Assembly: GCA_035534615.1 (NCBI GenBank)
Contig: DATLRO010000092.1
Coordinates: 93,205-157,204, forward strand
DNA length: 64,000 nucleotides
Direction of reading: 5' to 3'
DNA from: JAGWRA01 sp035534615
GTDB taxonomy: Bacteria; Acidobacteriota; Vicinamibacteria; Vicinamibacterales; CAVVIG01
Positions 25,305 through 33,596 of this stretch are shown here, in pieces. The position numbers and the translations under genes are program-made. The number at the start of each line of letters is the position of its first letter. Within the stretch, counting starts at the first letter, position 1. Under the pieces are notes generated by a model. It saw only the letters and a list, made by a program, of their open reading frames with translations, did no database searches and was not told the origin of the DNA.

Positions 25305-27005
25305 TCAGATCTCCATGATGACCGGCAGCACCAGCGGCCGGCGTCCGGTCCGCTTCCGGAAGAAGCGACGGACCTCGACGCGAATCCGTTCCGCGATGAG
25401 CCCCTGATCCGTTCGTTCCTCGACGCTGGTCCCTTCGACGACCTCCGTCAGGAGCCGGATCGCCTCGGCCAGCAGCCCGTCGCCCGTATGGTCCAGCACG
25501 AAGCCCCTGGTAATGATGTCGGGCGCGCCTTCCAGGGCGCCCGTCTGCCGGCTGATGGCCACGACCGGCACCAGCAGACCATCCGCCGCCAGATGGCGCC
25601 GGTCGCGCAGGACCTCGTCGCCGACTTCGCCCACGCGCGTCCCGTCGATGAGGACCCGGCCGACCGGGGCCCGTTCGGCCCGGTGCGCGCCGGCCGCGTC
25701 GAAGCGGAGCACGTCCCCGTTCTCGAGCAGCATGACCTCGGTGGGCGACGTCGCTCCGGCCGTGACGTCGGCGGCAATCCGGGCGTGCAGCGCAAGCTGT
25801 CGGTACTCCCCGTGTATCGGCACGAAGTAGCGCGGCCTGACCAGGGAGAGCATGAGTTTCAGCTCTTCGGCGCTCCCGTGCCCGGACACGTGCACCCGCT
25901 TGATGCCTTCGTGCACGACGCGGGCGCCCCGCCGCGCCAGATGATTCATGACACGGCCGATCGCCTTCTCGTTGCCCGGAATCGCGCGGGCAGACAGGAC
26001 CACCGTGTCCCCGGGCCCGAGGTGGACGTGCCGATGGTCGTCGATCGCGATCCGTGACAGCGCCGCCAGCGGCTCGCCCTGCGAGCCGGTCGTCAGGCAC
26101 AGGACGTCCCGCGCCGGCCAGGACGGCACGTCGCTGTCGCGAATCACCAGGCCCTCGGGCACCCGCAGGTGGCCCAGCCGCATCCCGATTTGCGAGTTCT
26201 CGATCATGCCCCGGCCGACGAACGCCACCTTGCGGTTGAACTGCGCGGCGAGGTTCACCAGAATCTGCATCCGGTACAGGCTCGACGAAAAGGCCGCCAC
26301 CACCAGTTTTCCGGTACAGCTCGTGAACAGTTCCTCGAACGCGTCGACCACCTCCAGCTCGGAACCGGTGAAGCCGGGCCGTTCGATGTTCGTGCTGTCG
26401 GCGAAGAGCGCCAGCACCCCCGCGGCGCCGAGCTCCGCGAACCGGTGCAGGTCGGTATGCTCGCCGTCGATCGGCGTCTGGTCGATCTTGAAGTCGCCCG
26501 TGTGCACGATCGTCCCCACGGGGGTGTGGATCGCCAGGGCCACGCAGTCGGGAATGCTGTGCGTGACCCGGAGGAACTCGATCGTGAAATCGCCGACGAC
26601 GACCTGCTCGCGGGGCCGGACGCGGACGAGCCGATCGCCCGACTCCAGGCCGTGCTCCTGCAGTTTCGGCTCGATGAGCGCCAGCGTCAGCGGCGTCCCG
26701 TAGACCGGGCCGTCCACCAACGGCAGCACGTACGCCACGGCACCGATATGATCCTCGTGGCCGTGCGTGAAGACCAGCGCCTTGACCTGCCCGGCCCGCT
26801 GCTCCAGGTAGCTCAGGTCCGGGATGATCAGGTCGACGCCCGGCAGTTCCGGCTCGGCGAACATCACCCCGGCATCGATCACGATGGTCGTCTCACCCCA
26901 GGTGAGCGCCATCATATTCATGCCGAACTCGCCGAGGCCGCCGAGCGGCACGACCTCGAGGGCTCCGGCACCGGCGGCCCCGCCGGTCTCAGTCATCATC
27001 GTCAT
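25305..27005 (-). CDS. rnj: Ribonuclease J
   Basis: A 566-residue metallo-beta-lactamase/beta-CASP ribonuclease. The zinc motif 'FTHGHEDHIGA' (HxHxDH), 'HTGDFKID', the beta-CASP segment and 'HVSGHGSAEELKLML' are all present. It acts in mRNA decay and maturation. It has no clear Shine-Dalgarno at 27005. Its ATG overlaps the stop of a short upstream ORF (ATGA at 27002-27005), so translation may be coupled. It is the first gene of an rnj-ftsK-amiC run. Confidence 0.94.
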   Translation of the reverse strand: MTMMTETGGAAGAGALEVVPLGGLGEFGMNMMALTWGETTIVIDAGVMFAEPELPGVDLIIPDLSYLEQRAGQVKALVFTHGHEDHIGAVAYVLPLVDGPVYGTPLTLALIEPKLQEHGLESGDRLVRVRPREQVVVGDFTIEFLRVTHSIPDCVALAIHTPVGTIVHTGDFKIDQTPIDGEHTDLHRFAELGAAGVLALFADSTNIERPGFTGSELEVVDAFEELFTSCTGKLVVAAFSSSLYRMQILVNLAAQFNRKVAFVGRGMIENSQIGMRLGHLRVPEGLVIRDSDVPSWPARDVLCLTTGSQGEPLAALSRIAIDDHRHVHLGPGDTVVLSARAIPGNEKAIGRVMNHLARRGARVVHEGIKRVHVSGHGSAEELKLMLSLVRPRYFVPIHGEYRQLALHARIAADVTAGATSPTEVMLLENGDVLRFDAAGAHRAERAPVGRVLIDGTRVGEVGDEVLRDRRHLAADGLLVPVVAISRQTGALEGAPDIITRGFVLDHTGDGLLAEAIRLLTEVVEGTSVEERTDQGLIAERIRVEVRRFFRKRTGRRPLVLPVIMEI

Positions 27006-27306
27006 CGGGATATCAGCCAGCCGTTCACGGCACCGGCGCCGACGGCGCCAGCCATCGGCCGGTCCGCGGCCTCGAAAGACCAGGCCGCTGCCACCGGTCG
27101 GGAGAACCTCGGAATCTGCATCGAGCCGTCACGCCGTGCTGTCCCGGGCGGGACCGGCGGACGGGGCTGCGGCAACCGGCGATACATGCCGCCGGCGCCG
27201 CGCAGGCTGCTGGGAAGCCTGTCGAACGGCGAGCGTGTCGGTCCGTGCGCGCCCTCGATCCGGAGCGGCAGCGGACGGCCACTGAGTGAAGCCCGTACTG
27301 GCGAAA
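27006..27306. other. 301-bp spacer between rsmA and rnj
   Basis: No promoter consensus, RNA gene or repeat could be supported. On the minus strand a 61-codon ORF (27187-27002) runs through most of it and ends in ATGA overlap with rnj. It has only a weak GGCGGC site and no recognisable motif, so I do not call it a gene. Confidence 0.4.
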
Positions 27307-28197
27307 CTATAGCACAGCGCCGGGGGGCGTCGAAGTGAAAACCTCTGCGAGCCGAGCCAGTTCCGCCAGATCCAGTGTCTCGGGCCGGCGCCGGGAATCC
27401 AGTCCGGCCGAGGCAAGGATTCCGGCGGCATCGAGCCCGCGGGCGGCCGCCAGCGGCCGCAGAATGGCCGCCAGTGTCTTCCGGCGGTGGGCGAACAGCT
27501 CCCGGACGAACCGGTCGAACGCCCCGGGATCGGCGATCGGCACGGCCGGGGGATGAAACGTCAGCCGGACGACCGAGGATTGGACCGCCGGGGGCGGCCT
27601 GAACGCCCCGGGCGGCAGGCTGAGGAGCGGGACCACGTCGGCGTGCAGCCGGACCAGGATTGTGAGCCGTCCGTAGTCACGGGAGCCGGGCGCTGCCAGG
27701 AGACGGTCCGCCACCTCGCGCTGCAGCATGAGCGTGGCATCGCGGACCGGCAGCCCGGCGCCGTACAGTTCGACGAGCCGGCGGAGGATGGGCGACGAGA
27801 TGTTGTAGGGAAGGTTTCCGACGATGCGCAGCGCGCCGGCGTCCGCGGGGCCCACACGGTGCGTCGCCACCGCGGCCGCCAGATCGATCTCGAGCACATC
27901 GCCCTCGAGGATGCTGCAGTTCGCCGGCGCGCGGGAGGCGAGACCGGCTGCCAGATCGCGATCGATCTCGACGGCAATCACGCGCGCCACCAGCCCGGCC
28001 AGCGGCAGCGTGACGGCCCCCCGGCCTGGCCCGATCTCGACGAACGTGTCGTCGGGGCGCGGCTCGATCGCGGCCATCAGGCGGGCGACCCACCCCGGCT
28101 CGAGAAAGTGCTGGCCGAACCGCTTGCGGGGCCGATGACGGCCGCCGGCGTCACTCGGCCTGCGTCTGCCGCCAGTACTCCCGTTCGATCCGGCCAA
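27307..28197 (-). CDS. rsmA: 16S rRNA dimethyladenosine transferase (KsgA/RsmA)
   Basis: 296 residues, dimethylating two adenines near the 3' end of 16S rRNA. It has 'KRFGQHFL', the SAM-binding 'VEIGPGRGAVT', 'VEIDRDLA', 'GDVLEID' and the catalytic 'GNLPYNISSPIL'. No ATG or GTG precedes the conserved N-terminus in frame. The only candidate is TTG at 28197, which has GAGG 6 nt upstream, inside the 3' end of the preceding metalloprotease gene (47-base overlap). Confidence 0.93.
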   Translation of the reverse strand: MAGSNGSTGGRRRPSDAGGRHRPRKRFGQHFLEPGWVARLMAAIEPRPDDTFVEIGPGRGAVTLPLAGLVARVIAVEIDRDLAAGLASRAPANCSILEGDVLEIDLAAAVATHRVGPADAGALRIVGNLPYNISSPILRRLVELYGAGLPVRDATLMLQREVADRLLAAPGSRDYGRLTILVRLHADVVPLLSLPPGAFRPPPAVQSSVVRLTFHPPAVPIADPGAFDRFVRELFAHRRKTLAAILRPLAAARGLDAAGILASAGLDSRRRPETLDLAELARLAEVFTSTPPGAVL

Positions 28198-28537
28198 TCT
28201 GATCCTCGCTCATCCCGAAGTAATGCCCGACCTCATGGACCAGCGTTTCCCAGATCGCCCGCGGCACGTCCCGGCGTCCGTACCGCTCGATCGGTCCCTG
28301 AAAGATCGTGATCCGGTCGGGCAGCGTGTTGCCGAAGCCCCAGCCGCGCTCCGGCAGCGGCGTTCCCTGGTACAGCCCCAGCAGCGTGCCGGGCGGGGCG
28401 ATGCCCATCTCGTCGAGCAGCGCAGGCGAGGGCTCGTCCTCGACGACGATGGCGATGTTCTGCATGGCACGGCGGAACGGCCGCGGAATCGTCTGCAGTG
28501 CATCCTGCACGAGGTCTCCGAATGCGTCGCGTGTCAC
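28151..28537 (-). CDS. Minimal metalloprotease-like (HExxH) family protein
   Basis: A 128-residue protein of the small zincin family (COG3824 type) with 'LVHEVGHYFGMSEDQI', an HExxH motif with a third ligand likely downstream. The family is common in bacteria, but its substrate is not established. The GTG start overlaps the endonuclease III stop (GTGA), and its 3' end overlaps rsmA, so nth - this gene - rsmA is a tightly coupled set. Confidence 0.85.
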   Translation of the reverse strand: MTRDAFGDLVQDALQTIPRPFRRAMQNIAIVVEDEPSPALLDEMGIAPPGTLLGLYQGTPLPERGWGFGNTLPDRITIFQGPIERYGRRDVPRAIWETLVHEVGHYFGMSEDQIGRIEREYWRQTQAE

Positions 28538-29247
28538 TTGCGGCGCGGCGGGCGCGGGCGGCTTCCTGCCGGAACCGCCCGGCGACGTGGGGCGCCGGCC
28601 CGGCCGGCCGGCACCGCGCCCCCGCGGCGGGCGTAGTCACAGTCGGGCCGGATGGCGCAGCGGTCGCACAGCGGCTTCGGCTTGCAGATGCGGCGTCCGT
28701 GCAGGATCAGCAGGTCGGAGGCCCGGGTCCAGCGCCGTTTCGGGATGTGCTCGCACAGCTGGCGCTCGACCATTTCGGGGTCGTCCGCGCGCGCGAGCCC
28801 GATGCGGTTGGCGACCCGCAGCACATGACGATCCACCGGCAGGCCGGGGACGCCCAGCGCGTGGCCCAGGACCACGTTGGCGGTCTTGCGCCCGACTCCC
28901 GGCAGATCGGTGAGGGCATCCATGCTGGCCGGGACCTGGCCGTGATGATGCTCGACGAGCGCCTGCGCCATGCCGACGAGCGATCGGGCTTTCTGACGGA
29001 AGAAGCCGGTGGCGTGGATGAGCGGCTCGATGTCGGCCGGCGTCGCCCGAGCCAGGTGCCGCGCGTCCGGGTAGCGCTGAAACAGCGGCGGCGTCACCTG
29101 GTTCACGCCCGCGTCGGTCGCCTGCGCCGAGAGGATCGTGGCGACGAGGAGCTGATACGGGTTCTCGAAGTGCAGCTCCGTGTCGGCCCCCGGATGCTGC
29201 CGCTCCAGCTTGTTCAGGATCCGGAGAACCTCGGCGTCGCTCTTCAT
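28534..29247 (-). CDS. nth: Endonuclease III (DNA glycosylase/AP lyase)
   Basis: 237 residues. The helix-hairpin-helix 'LPGVGRKTANVVL' contains the catalytic Lys, and the catalytic Asp is in 'VDRHVLRV'. The 4Fe-4S cysteines are at C-x5-C-x2-C-x5-C ('CKPKPLCDRCAIRPDC'), one residue shorter in the first gap than the E. coli x6. A low-complexity Arg/Pro/Ala tail of about 35 residues follows. The ATG at 29247 matches the family N-terminus, and a GTG at 29271 would add eight residues. The Shine-Dalgarno abuts the ATG, so a leaderless start is possible. Confidence 0.92.
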   Translation of the reverse strand: MKSDAEVLRILNKLERQHPGADTELHFENPYQLLVATILSAQATDAGVNQVTPPLFQRYPDARHLARATPADIEPLIHATGFFRQKARSLVGMAQALVEHHHGQVPASMDALTDLPGVGRKTANVVLGHALGVPGLPVDRHVLRVANRIGLARADDPEMVERQLCEHIPKRRWTRASDLLILHGRRICKPKPLCDRCAIRPDCDYARRGGAVPAGRAGAPRRRAVPAGSRPRPPRRK

Positions 29248-29296
29248 CTCCGTATTGTGGCCGGGTCGCACCGGGCGCGCAACGGTGCCCGGCGGC

Positions 29297-29623
29297 TCAG
29301 TGCACCGGGTCGGGGGCGTGCGGCTGAGGCGCTTGAGGCTGCGCCTCCGCGTACACCCGCAGGTGTTCCTGCAGCGCGCCGATGAGCGCCGGGATCGACT
29401 GAACCGGCAGCACCACGCGGGCGCGCACGGGGGCCCGGACGATGTGATCGGACTGCGCGTCGCGCAGCGCCTGATCGGACAGCGGCATGACCTCGCAGAA
29501 CGTCAGCGTGAAATCGAACGGCGTGTGGGCAATGGCGCAGAAGTTGGCATACAGCCGTTCGCCTTGATCGTCCGGACGGCTGTCCGGCACGATCGTCAGA
29601 TTCACCTGTCGCTGCTCATCCAT
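29297..29623 (-). CDS. DUF3467 family protein
   Basis: 108 residues, soluble, with the family pattern 'YANFCAIAHTPFDFTLTFCEV' and 'ARVVLPVQSIPALIGALQEHL'. The family is widespread but uncharacterised. The ATG at 29623 has GGAG 9 nt upstream, and an upstream extension in the same frame is basic and unconserved. The C-terminal 20 residues are Pro/Gln-rich. It lies between lexA and nth on the same strand. Confidence 0.82.
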   Translation of the reverse strand: MDEQRQVNLTIVPDSRPDDQGERLYANFCAIAHTPFDFTLTFCEVMPLSDQALRDAQSDHIVRAPVRARVVLPVQSIPALIGALQEHLRVYAEAQPQAPQPHAPDPVH

Positions 29624-29707
29624 GTGGCCTGTCTCCATCCGTCGCGGAAACCGGCACCGCCCTGCCCGCACGAGTCGCGCGAGGCCCGGCGACCCCGGCG
29701 CCCTGCG

Positions 29708-30313
29708 TCAGTACTTCCGCATCACGCCGACGACGACCCCCTGGATCTGAACACGGTCGCCATCGACGAAGATCGGCTGCATCGTCGGGTTGGCCGGCTG
29801 GAGGCGGACCCGGCCGTCCTCCCGGTAGAACTTCTTGAGCGTGACGTCCGACCCGCTCAAGAGGGCGATGACCATCTCGCCATTATTGGCGGTCTTCCGA
29901 TCCTCGATGACGACGAAATCGCCGTCGCGGATCTGTTCGTCGATCATCGAGTCGCCCTTGACCTTCAGGACGTACGTTTCGCGGTTGCCCACCAGGTCTT
30001 CCGGCACCGCGATCATGTCGGTCCCCGCCACCGCCTCGATCGGCAGGCCGGCGGCCACGTAGCCGAGCATCGGCACTTCGACGGCGCGGCCGGTCATCCG
30101 CGTCGGCACGAGCTCCACCGAACGGCTTCGATTCCAGGCGCGTTTGATGAATCCCTTTTCCTGCAGATTCGTGAGGTGCTTGTGCACCGTGGCCAGCGAA
30201 GAGAGCCCGAAGCGACGGCCGATTTCCTCCAGGCTCGGCGCGTAGCCGTGCTGCTGGATGAATTCGTTCAGGTAGTCGAGGATTTCACGCTGACGTTTCG
30301 TGAGCGGAAGCAC
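29708..30313 (-). CDS. lexA: LexA repressor
   Basis: A 201-residue SOS repressor. Residues 1-65 form the winged helix ('LTKRQREILDYL', 'SLEEIGRRFGLSS..TVHKHLTNL'). The autocleavage site is A88-G89 in 'YVAAGLP', with the dyad S122 ('GDSMID') and K160 ('TLKKF'). The GTG at 30313 is chosen because GGAGG lies 4 nt upstream and the length matches other LexA proteins; the ORF upstream of it passes through the promoter. Likely autoregulated by the palindrome in its promoter. Confidence 0.94.
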   Translation of the reverse strand: MLPLTKRQREILDYLNEFIQQHGYAPSLEEIGRRFGLSSLATVHKHLTNLQEKGFIKRAWNRSRSVELVPTRMTGRAVEVPMLGYVAAGLPIEAVAGTDMIAVPEDLVGNRETYVLKVKGDSMIDEQIRDGDFVVIEDRKTANNGEMVIALLSGSDVTLKKFYREDGRVRLQPANPTMQPIFVDGDRVQIQGVVVGVMRKY

Positions 30314-30350
30314 AGCTCCTCCCTTTCTGCCGGGGTGTTCGCCGGACGCC

Positions 30351-30388
30351 TTGTGCGTCACTATACGCAAAGGAAAGGCGAAGGTCAA
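30351..30388 (-). promoter_or_regulatory. lexA promoter with overlapping palindrome (candidate LexA operator)
   Basis: Minus strand: TTGACC (30388-30383), exactly 17 bp, TATAGT (30365-30360). The palindrome TGCGT-N6-ACGCA (30354-30369) sits across the -10 box, where a repressor would block polymerase. It is neither the E. coli CTGT-N8-ACAG nor the Bacillus GAAC-N4-GTTC box. Assignment to LexA is inferred from position. Confidence 0.6.
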
Positions 30389-30443
30389 CCCCGAGCCGGA
30401 CGACCTCTCCGGCCGGCCGGGTGCCGCGTGCTAGGATTCCCGC

Positions 30444-31397
30444 GTGCGCATTCCGCTGACGCTTGCGCCGCCCGCCGCCCGCGCGTTCGACGTGGTCGGT
30501 CTTGGTCTCAACAGCGTCGACCTGCTCGCCGTCGTCGCCGAGTTTCCCGCGAACAATTCGAAGCAGCGCCTGCAGCGCTTCGCCCGCCTGCCCGGCGGCC
30601 CGACCGCGACCACGCTGGCCGGGTGCGCACGTCTCGGCTGGCGCACGCGCTACCTCGGCGCGTTCGGCGATGACGAGCACGGGCGGATGGCGCGGGAGAG
30701 CCTGGTGCAGGAAGGCGTGGACGTGTCCGGCGCCCGCGTCGTGGCCGACGCGCGGAATCAGTTCGCGGTGATCCTGGTCGACGGGACATCCGGTGAGCGG
30801 ACCGTGCTGTGGGATCACGACCCGGCGCTGGATCTCGCCCCCGAGACCTGGGCCGACGCCCTGACGACCTCCGGGCGGACGCTGATCGTCGACGGCTATG
30901 AGCCGGCGGCCGCCAGCCGGGCCGCGCGCGCGGCCCGAGCCGCCGGGCTGCCGACCGCCATCGACATCGAACGGGTGCGGCCGGGGGTCGCCGACCTCCT
31001 GCGCGAGATCGATATCGTGATTGCGGCCGAGGAGTTCCCCTCCGAGTTGACCGGGCATGAGGCGACCGGGGCGGCGCTGGCCAGACTTGCCGCCGAGTGC
31101 CGTCCGGCCGTCGCTTGTGTGACACTGGGACGAGACGGAAGCCTGGCCATCTGTCAGGGACGGGAAATCCGGACGCCCGCCTATCATCTGTCGTGCGTTG
31201 ATACGACCGGCGCCGGGGATGCGTTCAGAGCCGGCTTCCTTTCCGGGTGGTTGCGGGACCCGGACGGCGACCTCGAGCAGATTCTGGAGTACGCGAACGC
31301 GGTCGCGGCGTTGAACTGCCGGGCCCTCGGCGCCCAGGCGGCGCTCCCACGCCCGGACGAGGTCGACCGGCTGGTCGGACGGGGAGCCGGAGTGTAA
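30444..31397 (+). CDS. PfkB-family carbohydrate kinase
   Basis: A 317-residue ribokinase-like sugar kinase. It contains 'LPGGPTATTLAGCARLG', the second PfkB signature 'DTTGAGDAFRAGFLSGWL' with the catalytic Asp, and 'VTLGRDGSLAI'. The substrate (ribose, fructose, tagatose or a nucleoside) cannot be deduced. GTG start at 30444, divergent from lexA. Confidence 0.88.
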   Translation: MRIPLTLAPPAARAFDVVGLGLNSVDLLAVVAEFPANNSKQRLQRFARLPGGPTATTLAGCARLGWRTRYLGAFGDDEHGRMARESLVQEGVDVSGARVVADARNQFAVILVDGTSGERTVLWDHDPALDLAPETWADALTTSGRTLIVDGYEPAAASRAARAARAAGLPTAIDIERVRPGVADLLREIDIVIAAEEFPSELTGHEATGAALARLAAECRPAVACVTLGRDGSLAICQGREIRTPAYHLSCVDTTGAGDAFRAGFLSGWLRDPDGDLEQILEYANAVAALNCRALGAQAALPRPDEVDRLVGRGAGV

Positions 31398-31478
31398 CTT
31401 CGATTCAGGGCGGCTGGTCTAAGCAACTGGAGGGCGAAGTCTGCGTCCGGAGGGCCGGACGACAGGCGGCGGGTCATG

Positions 31479-31520
31479 GTTCGAGGGGGCAAGCCTCGAA
31501 CGCGCCCGCAGGGCGGGCGC
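31479..31520 (+). repeat. Two tandem hairpins in the leader of the ECF sigma gene
   Basis: GTTCGAGG (31479-31486) pairs with CCTCGAAC (31494-31501), and right after it GCGCCCGC (31502-31509) pairs with GCGGGCGC (31513-31520). Both stems are perfect 8-bp repeats with 7- and 3-nt loops, ending 18 nt before the sigma-factor ATG at 31539. Neither is followed by a U-run. Confidence 0.5.
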
Positions 31521-31538
31521 CCCCCGGGCGAGGAGCCA

Positions 31539-32207
31539 ATGGCGAGTCCGACGAACAATGTCTGGACCAGCAAGGTGCGTCCGGAATGGGCGGTCACGGT
31601 GGTACAGTGCGACGCGCATGCGGAAGACCGGTCAGCGAGCGCGGCTGTGGCGGCCCGTTCGCTCGACGCGCTGGATGAGTCGGGTCTCATCGACGCCTGC
31701 GTCGCCGGGAACCGCGAGGCGTTCGACCGGATCGTGGAGCGCCACCGCCGGTCGGTCTACCAGCTCTGCTATCGGTTCGCCGGGAATCACGAGGACGCGA
31801 GCGACCTGTCCCAGGAAGTCTTCCTTCGGGCGTACCGCGGCCTCCACCGGTTCAAGCGCCAGTCGTCCCTGGCGACGTGGCTGTACCGGATTGGCGTGAA
31901 CGTCTGTCTGAACCGGGCCGGTGCACGGACGCCGCAGACGGCGCCGCTGGACGAGGAGCACCCGGTCGCGGATCAGGCCGAGACGCAGAGCGAGCGGCTG
32001 CTCCGGACCGAGCGCGCTGCGCGGGTGCGGGCGGCGATCGCACGGCTGCCGCGCAAGCAGCGGGCCACGCTGATTCTGCGGATGTATCAGGATCTGCCGC
32101 ACCAGGAGATTGCCCGGATTCTCGGTAGCTCGGTCGGGGCCGTGAAGGCGAACTTCTTTCACGCGCTCGGCAACCTGAAGAAGCTGCTCGGAACGGAACC
32201 GCTCTGA
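31539..32207 (+). CDS. ECF RNA polymerase sigma factor
   Basis: 222 residues. Region 2 is 'FDRIVERHRRSVYQLCYRFAGNHEDASDLSQEVFLRAYRGL..FKRQSSLATWLYRIGVNVCLN', and region 4 is 'ARLPRKQRATLILRMYQDLPHQEIARILGSSVGAVKANFFHALGNLKK'. These place it in the sigma-70/ECF family. The ATG at 31539 has GGAG 3 nt upstream. An upstream ATG at 31476 is disfavoured because it would put two strong hairpins into coding sequence. It is followed by its likely anti-sigma factor. Confidence 0.9.
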   Translation: MASPTNNVWTSKVRPEWAVTVVQCDAHAEDRSASAAVAARSLDALDESGLIDACVAGNREAFDRIVERHRRSVYQLCYRFAGNHEDASDLSQEVFLRAYRGLHRFKRQSSLATWLYRIGVNVCLNRAGARTPQTAPLDEEHPVADQAETQSERLLRTERAARVRAAIARLPRKQRATLILRMYQDLPHQEIARILGSSVGAVKANFFHALGNLKKLLGTEPL

Positions 32208-32226
32208 GTGGAACGGACGGACGACC

Positions 32227-32844
32227 ATGCGACACTTGTCCACCGGCGATTTGATCGACCTGGCGGAAGGCACGGCGGGAGCGGCGGCGTCGGCGCACGC
32301 GTCGCGCTGTGCGCGGTGCCGTGCCGCCGTCGAACAGCTGCAGGCGACGATGCAGGCCACGACGGCGGTCGACGTGCCCGAGCCGTCGCCGCTGTTCTGG
32401 GACCATCTGTCGGACCGGGTGCGACAGGCAGTGGCGGCCGAAGCGGCACCGGCCAGGTGGCGCGGGCTGGGCGGGTGGCTGCTGGGCCCGCTGGGCGTCG
32501 CCGGCGCCGTGGCGCTGGTCTGGCTGGTCGTCATGGTGGGCCTGCACGTTTCCCGGAACGCTGCGCCGCTGGCGCCCGCGTCCGAACCCGCCCTGGCGCT
32601 GGCGCCCGGGCCGGCGGCCGGCCCGGCGCAGGCAGTGGAGCAGAGCGGGGCCTCTTCGGCCGATGACGTGTCGCTCCAGCTGGTGGCCGACCTGTCGAGC
32701 GGGTTGAACTGGGATCAGGCGGCCGACGCGGGAATCACGGTCAGCTCCGGCATGACCGAAATGGCGGTCGCGCAGATGTCGACCGAGGAGCGCGCCCAGC
32801 TGGTTCAGCTGCTGAAAGCGCAGCTCGTTCACCGCGGCTCGTGA
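32227..32844 (+). CDS. Zinc-finger anti-sigma factor (single-pass)
   Basis: 205 residues. The N-terminal 'AHASRCARC' (H-x3-C-x2-C) with the upstream helix is the ZAS anti-sigma zinc motif. A transmembrane helix at about residues 85-108 (LGVAGAVALVWLVVMVG) splits it into a cytoplasmic sigma-binding part and a periplasmic part rich in Ala/Pro and acidic helices. It lies 19 bp after the ECF gene and should hold that sigma factor inactive. The inducing signal is unknown. Confidence 0.85.
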   Translation: MRHLSTGDLIDLAEGTAGAAASAHASRCARCRAAVEQLQATMQATTAVDVPEPSPLFWDHLSDRVRQAVAAEAAPARWRGLGGWLLGPLGVAGAVALVWLVVMVGLHVSRNAAPLAPASEPALALAPGPAAGPAQAVEQSGASSADDVSLQLVADLSSGLNWDQAADAGITVSSGMTEMAVAQMSTEERAQLVQLLKAQLVHRGS

Positions 32845-32884
32845 TCGCCGCACGTTGAGGACTGAAAGGAGCCGGATCGAGACC

Positions 32885-33487
32885 ATGGCGCGGCATGCCG
32901 TTTCTTCCTCGTCCGATGGCCGCGGCTGGCGGTACGCGGCGCGCCGCGGCCTGGTGGCGGCGCTCGTGCTGGCCTGTGTGCTGGCGATGGGCGCGGGTAC
33001 GGCCCGGGCCGCATTCGGGCAGGGACCGCCGCCGGAACAGGGGCGGCGTCCGGACGGCCGTCTGGTGTCGCCGGGCGAGGTCCAGCAGCTGTTCGACGCC
33101 TACCTGCTGATGCAGGCGCAGCGGGCGCTTCAGCTGACCGACGCGCAATACCCTGAATTTCTCATCCGGATGAAGACGCTGCTCGGCCTGCGGCGGAAGA
33201 ACGAGCTGGCGCGGTTCGCGATCCTGCGCGAGCTGCGGCAGATGACCGATCTGCGCGGCCCGCAGGCGACCGACGCGCAGGTCAAGGCGGAGCTGCAGAA
33301 ACTGCGCGACTTCGACGCGTCGGCGGCGCTGGCCATGCAGAAGGCGTACACCGCCGTCGATCAGCTGCTCGACGTCCGCCAGCAGGCGCGCCTGCTGGTG
33401 TTCGAGCAGCAGATGGAGCGCCGCAAGCTGGAGCTCCTGATGCGCGCGCGTGGCATGCGCCGCCCGGACTTCCATCCCCATCCCTAG
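32885..33487 (+). CDS. Periplasmic helical protein, Spy/CpxP-like
   Basis: 200 residues. The basic N-region and hydrophobic core ending in 'ARA' (about residues 1-40) form a signal peptide. The mature part is long amphipathic helices rich in Gln, Arg and Leu ('QRALQLTDAQYPEFLIRMKTLLGLRRK', 'QQARLLVFEQQMERRKLELL'), like the periplasmic heavy-metal sensor/Spy fold. As third gene of the sigma / anti-sigma cassette it may be a signal sensor or chaperone. The family assignment is by pattern only. Confidence 0.7.
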   Translation: MARHAVSSSSDGRGWRYAARRGLVAALVLACVLAMGAGTARAAFGQGPPPEQGRRPDGRLVSPGEVQQLFDAYLLMQAQRALQLTDAQYPEFLIRMKTLLGLRRKNELARFAILRELRQMTDLRGPQATDAQVKAELQKLRDFDASAALAMQKAYTAVDQLLDVRQQARLLVFEQQMERRKLELLMRARGMRRPDFHPHP

Positions 33488-33596
33488 CCCGGATTCGTCG
33501 TCCCGCCGGCCGAAGTACGGCGTGCGCGGGGCGTCGCCGCAGGCGGCGCCCTGTGGTACACTCACATATCCCATGTCTGCGGGCCCAAAGGACGTG

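Noticed and set aside
31479..31501. GGTTCGAGG... as a tRNA T-arm
   Set aside because: No acceptor, D or anticodon arm can be built around it.
31476..31538. Upstream ATG for the ECF sigma factor
   Set aside because: It would translate two perfect hairpins with no family similarity; the ATG at 31539 has a ribosome-binding site.
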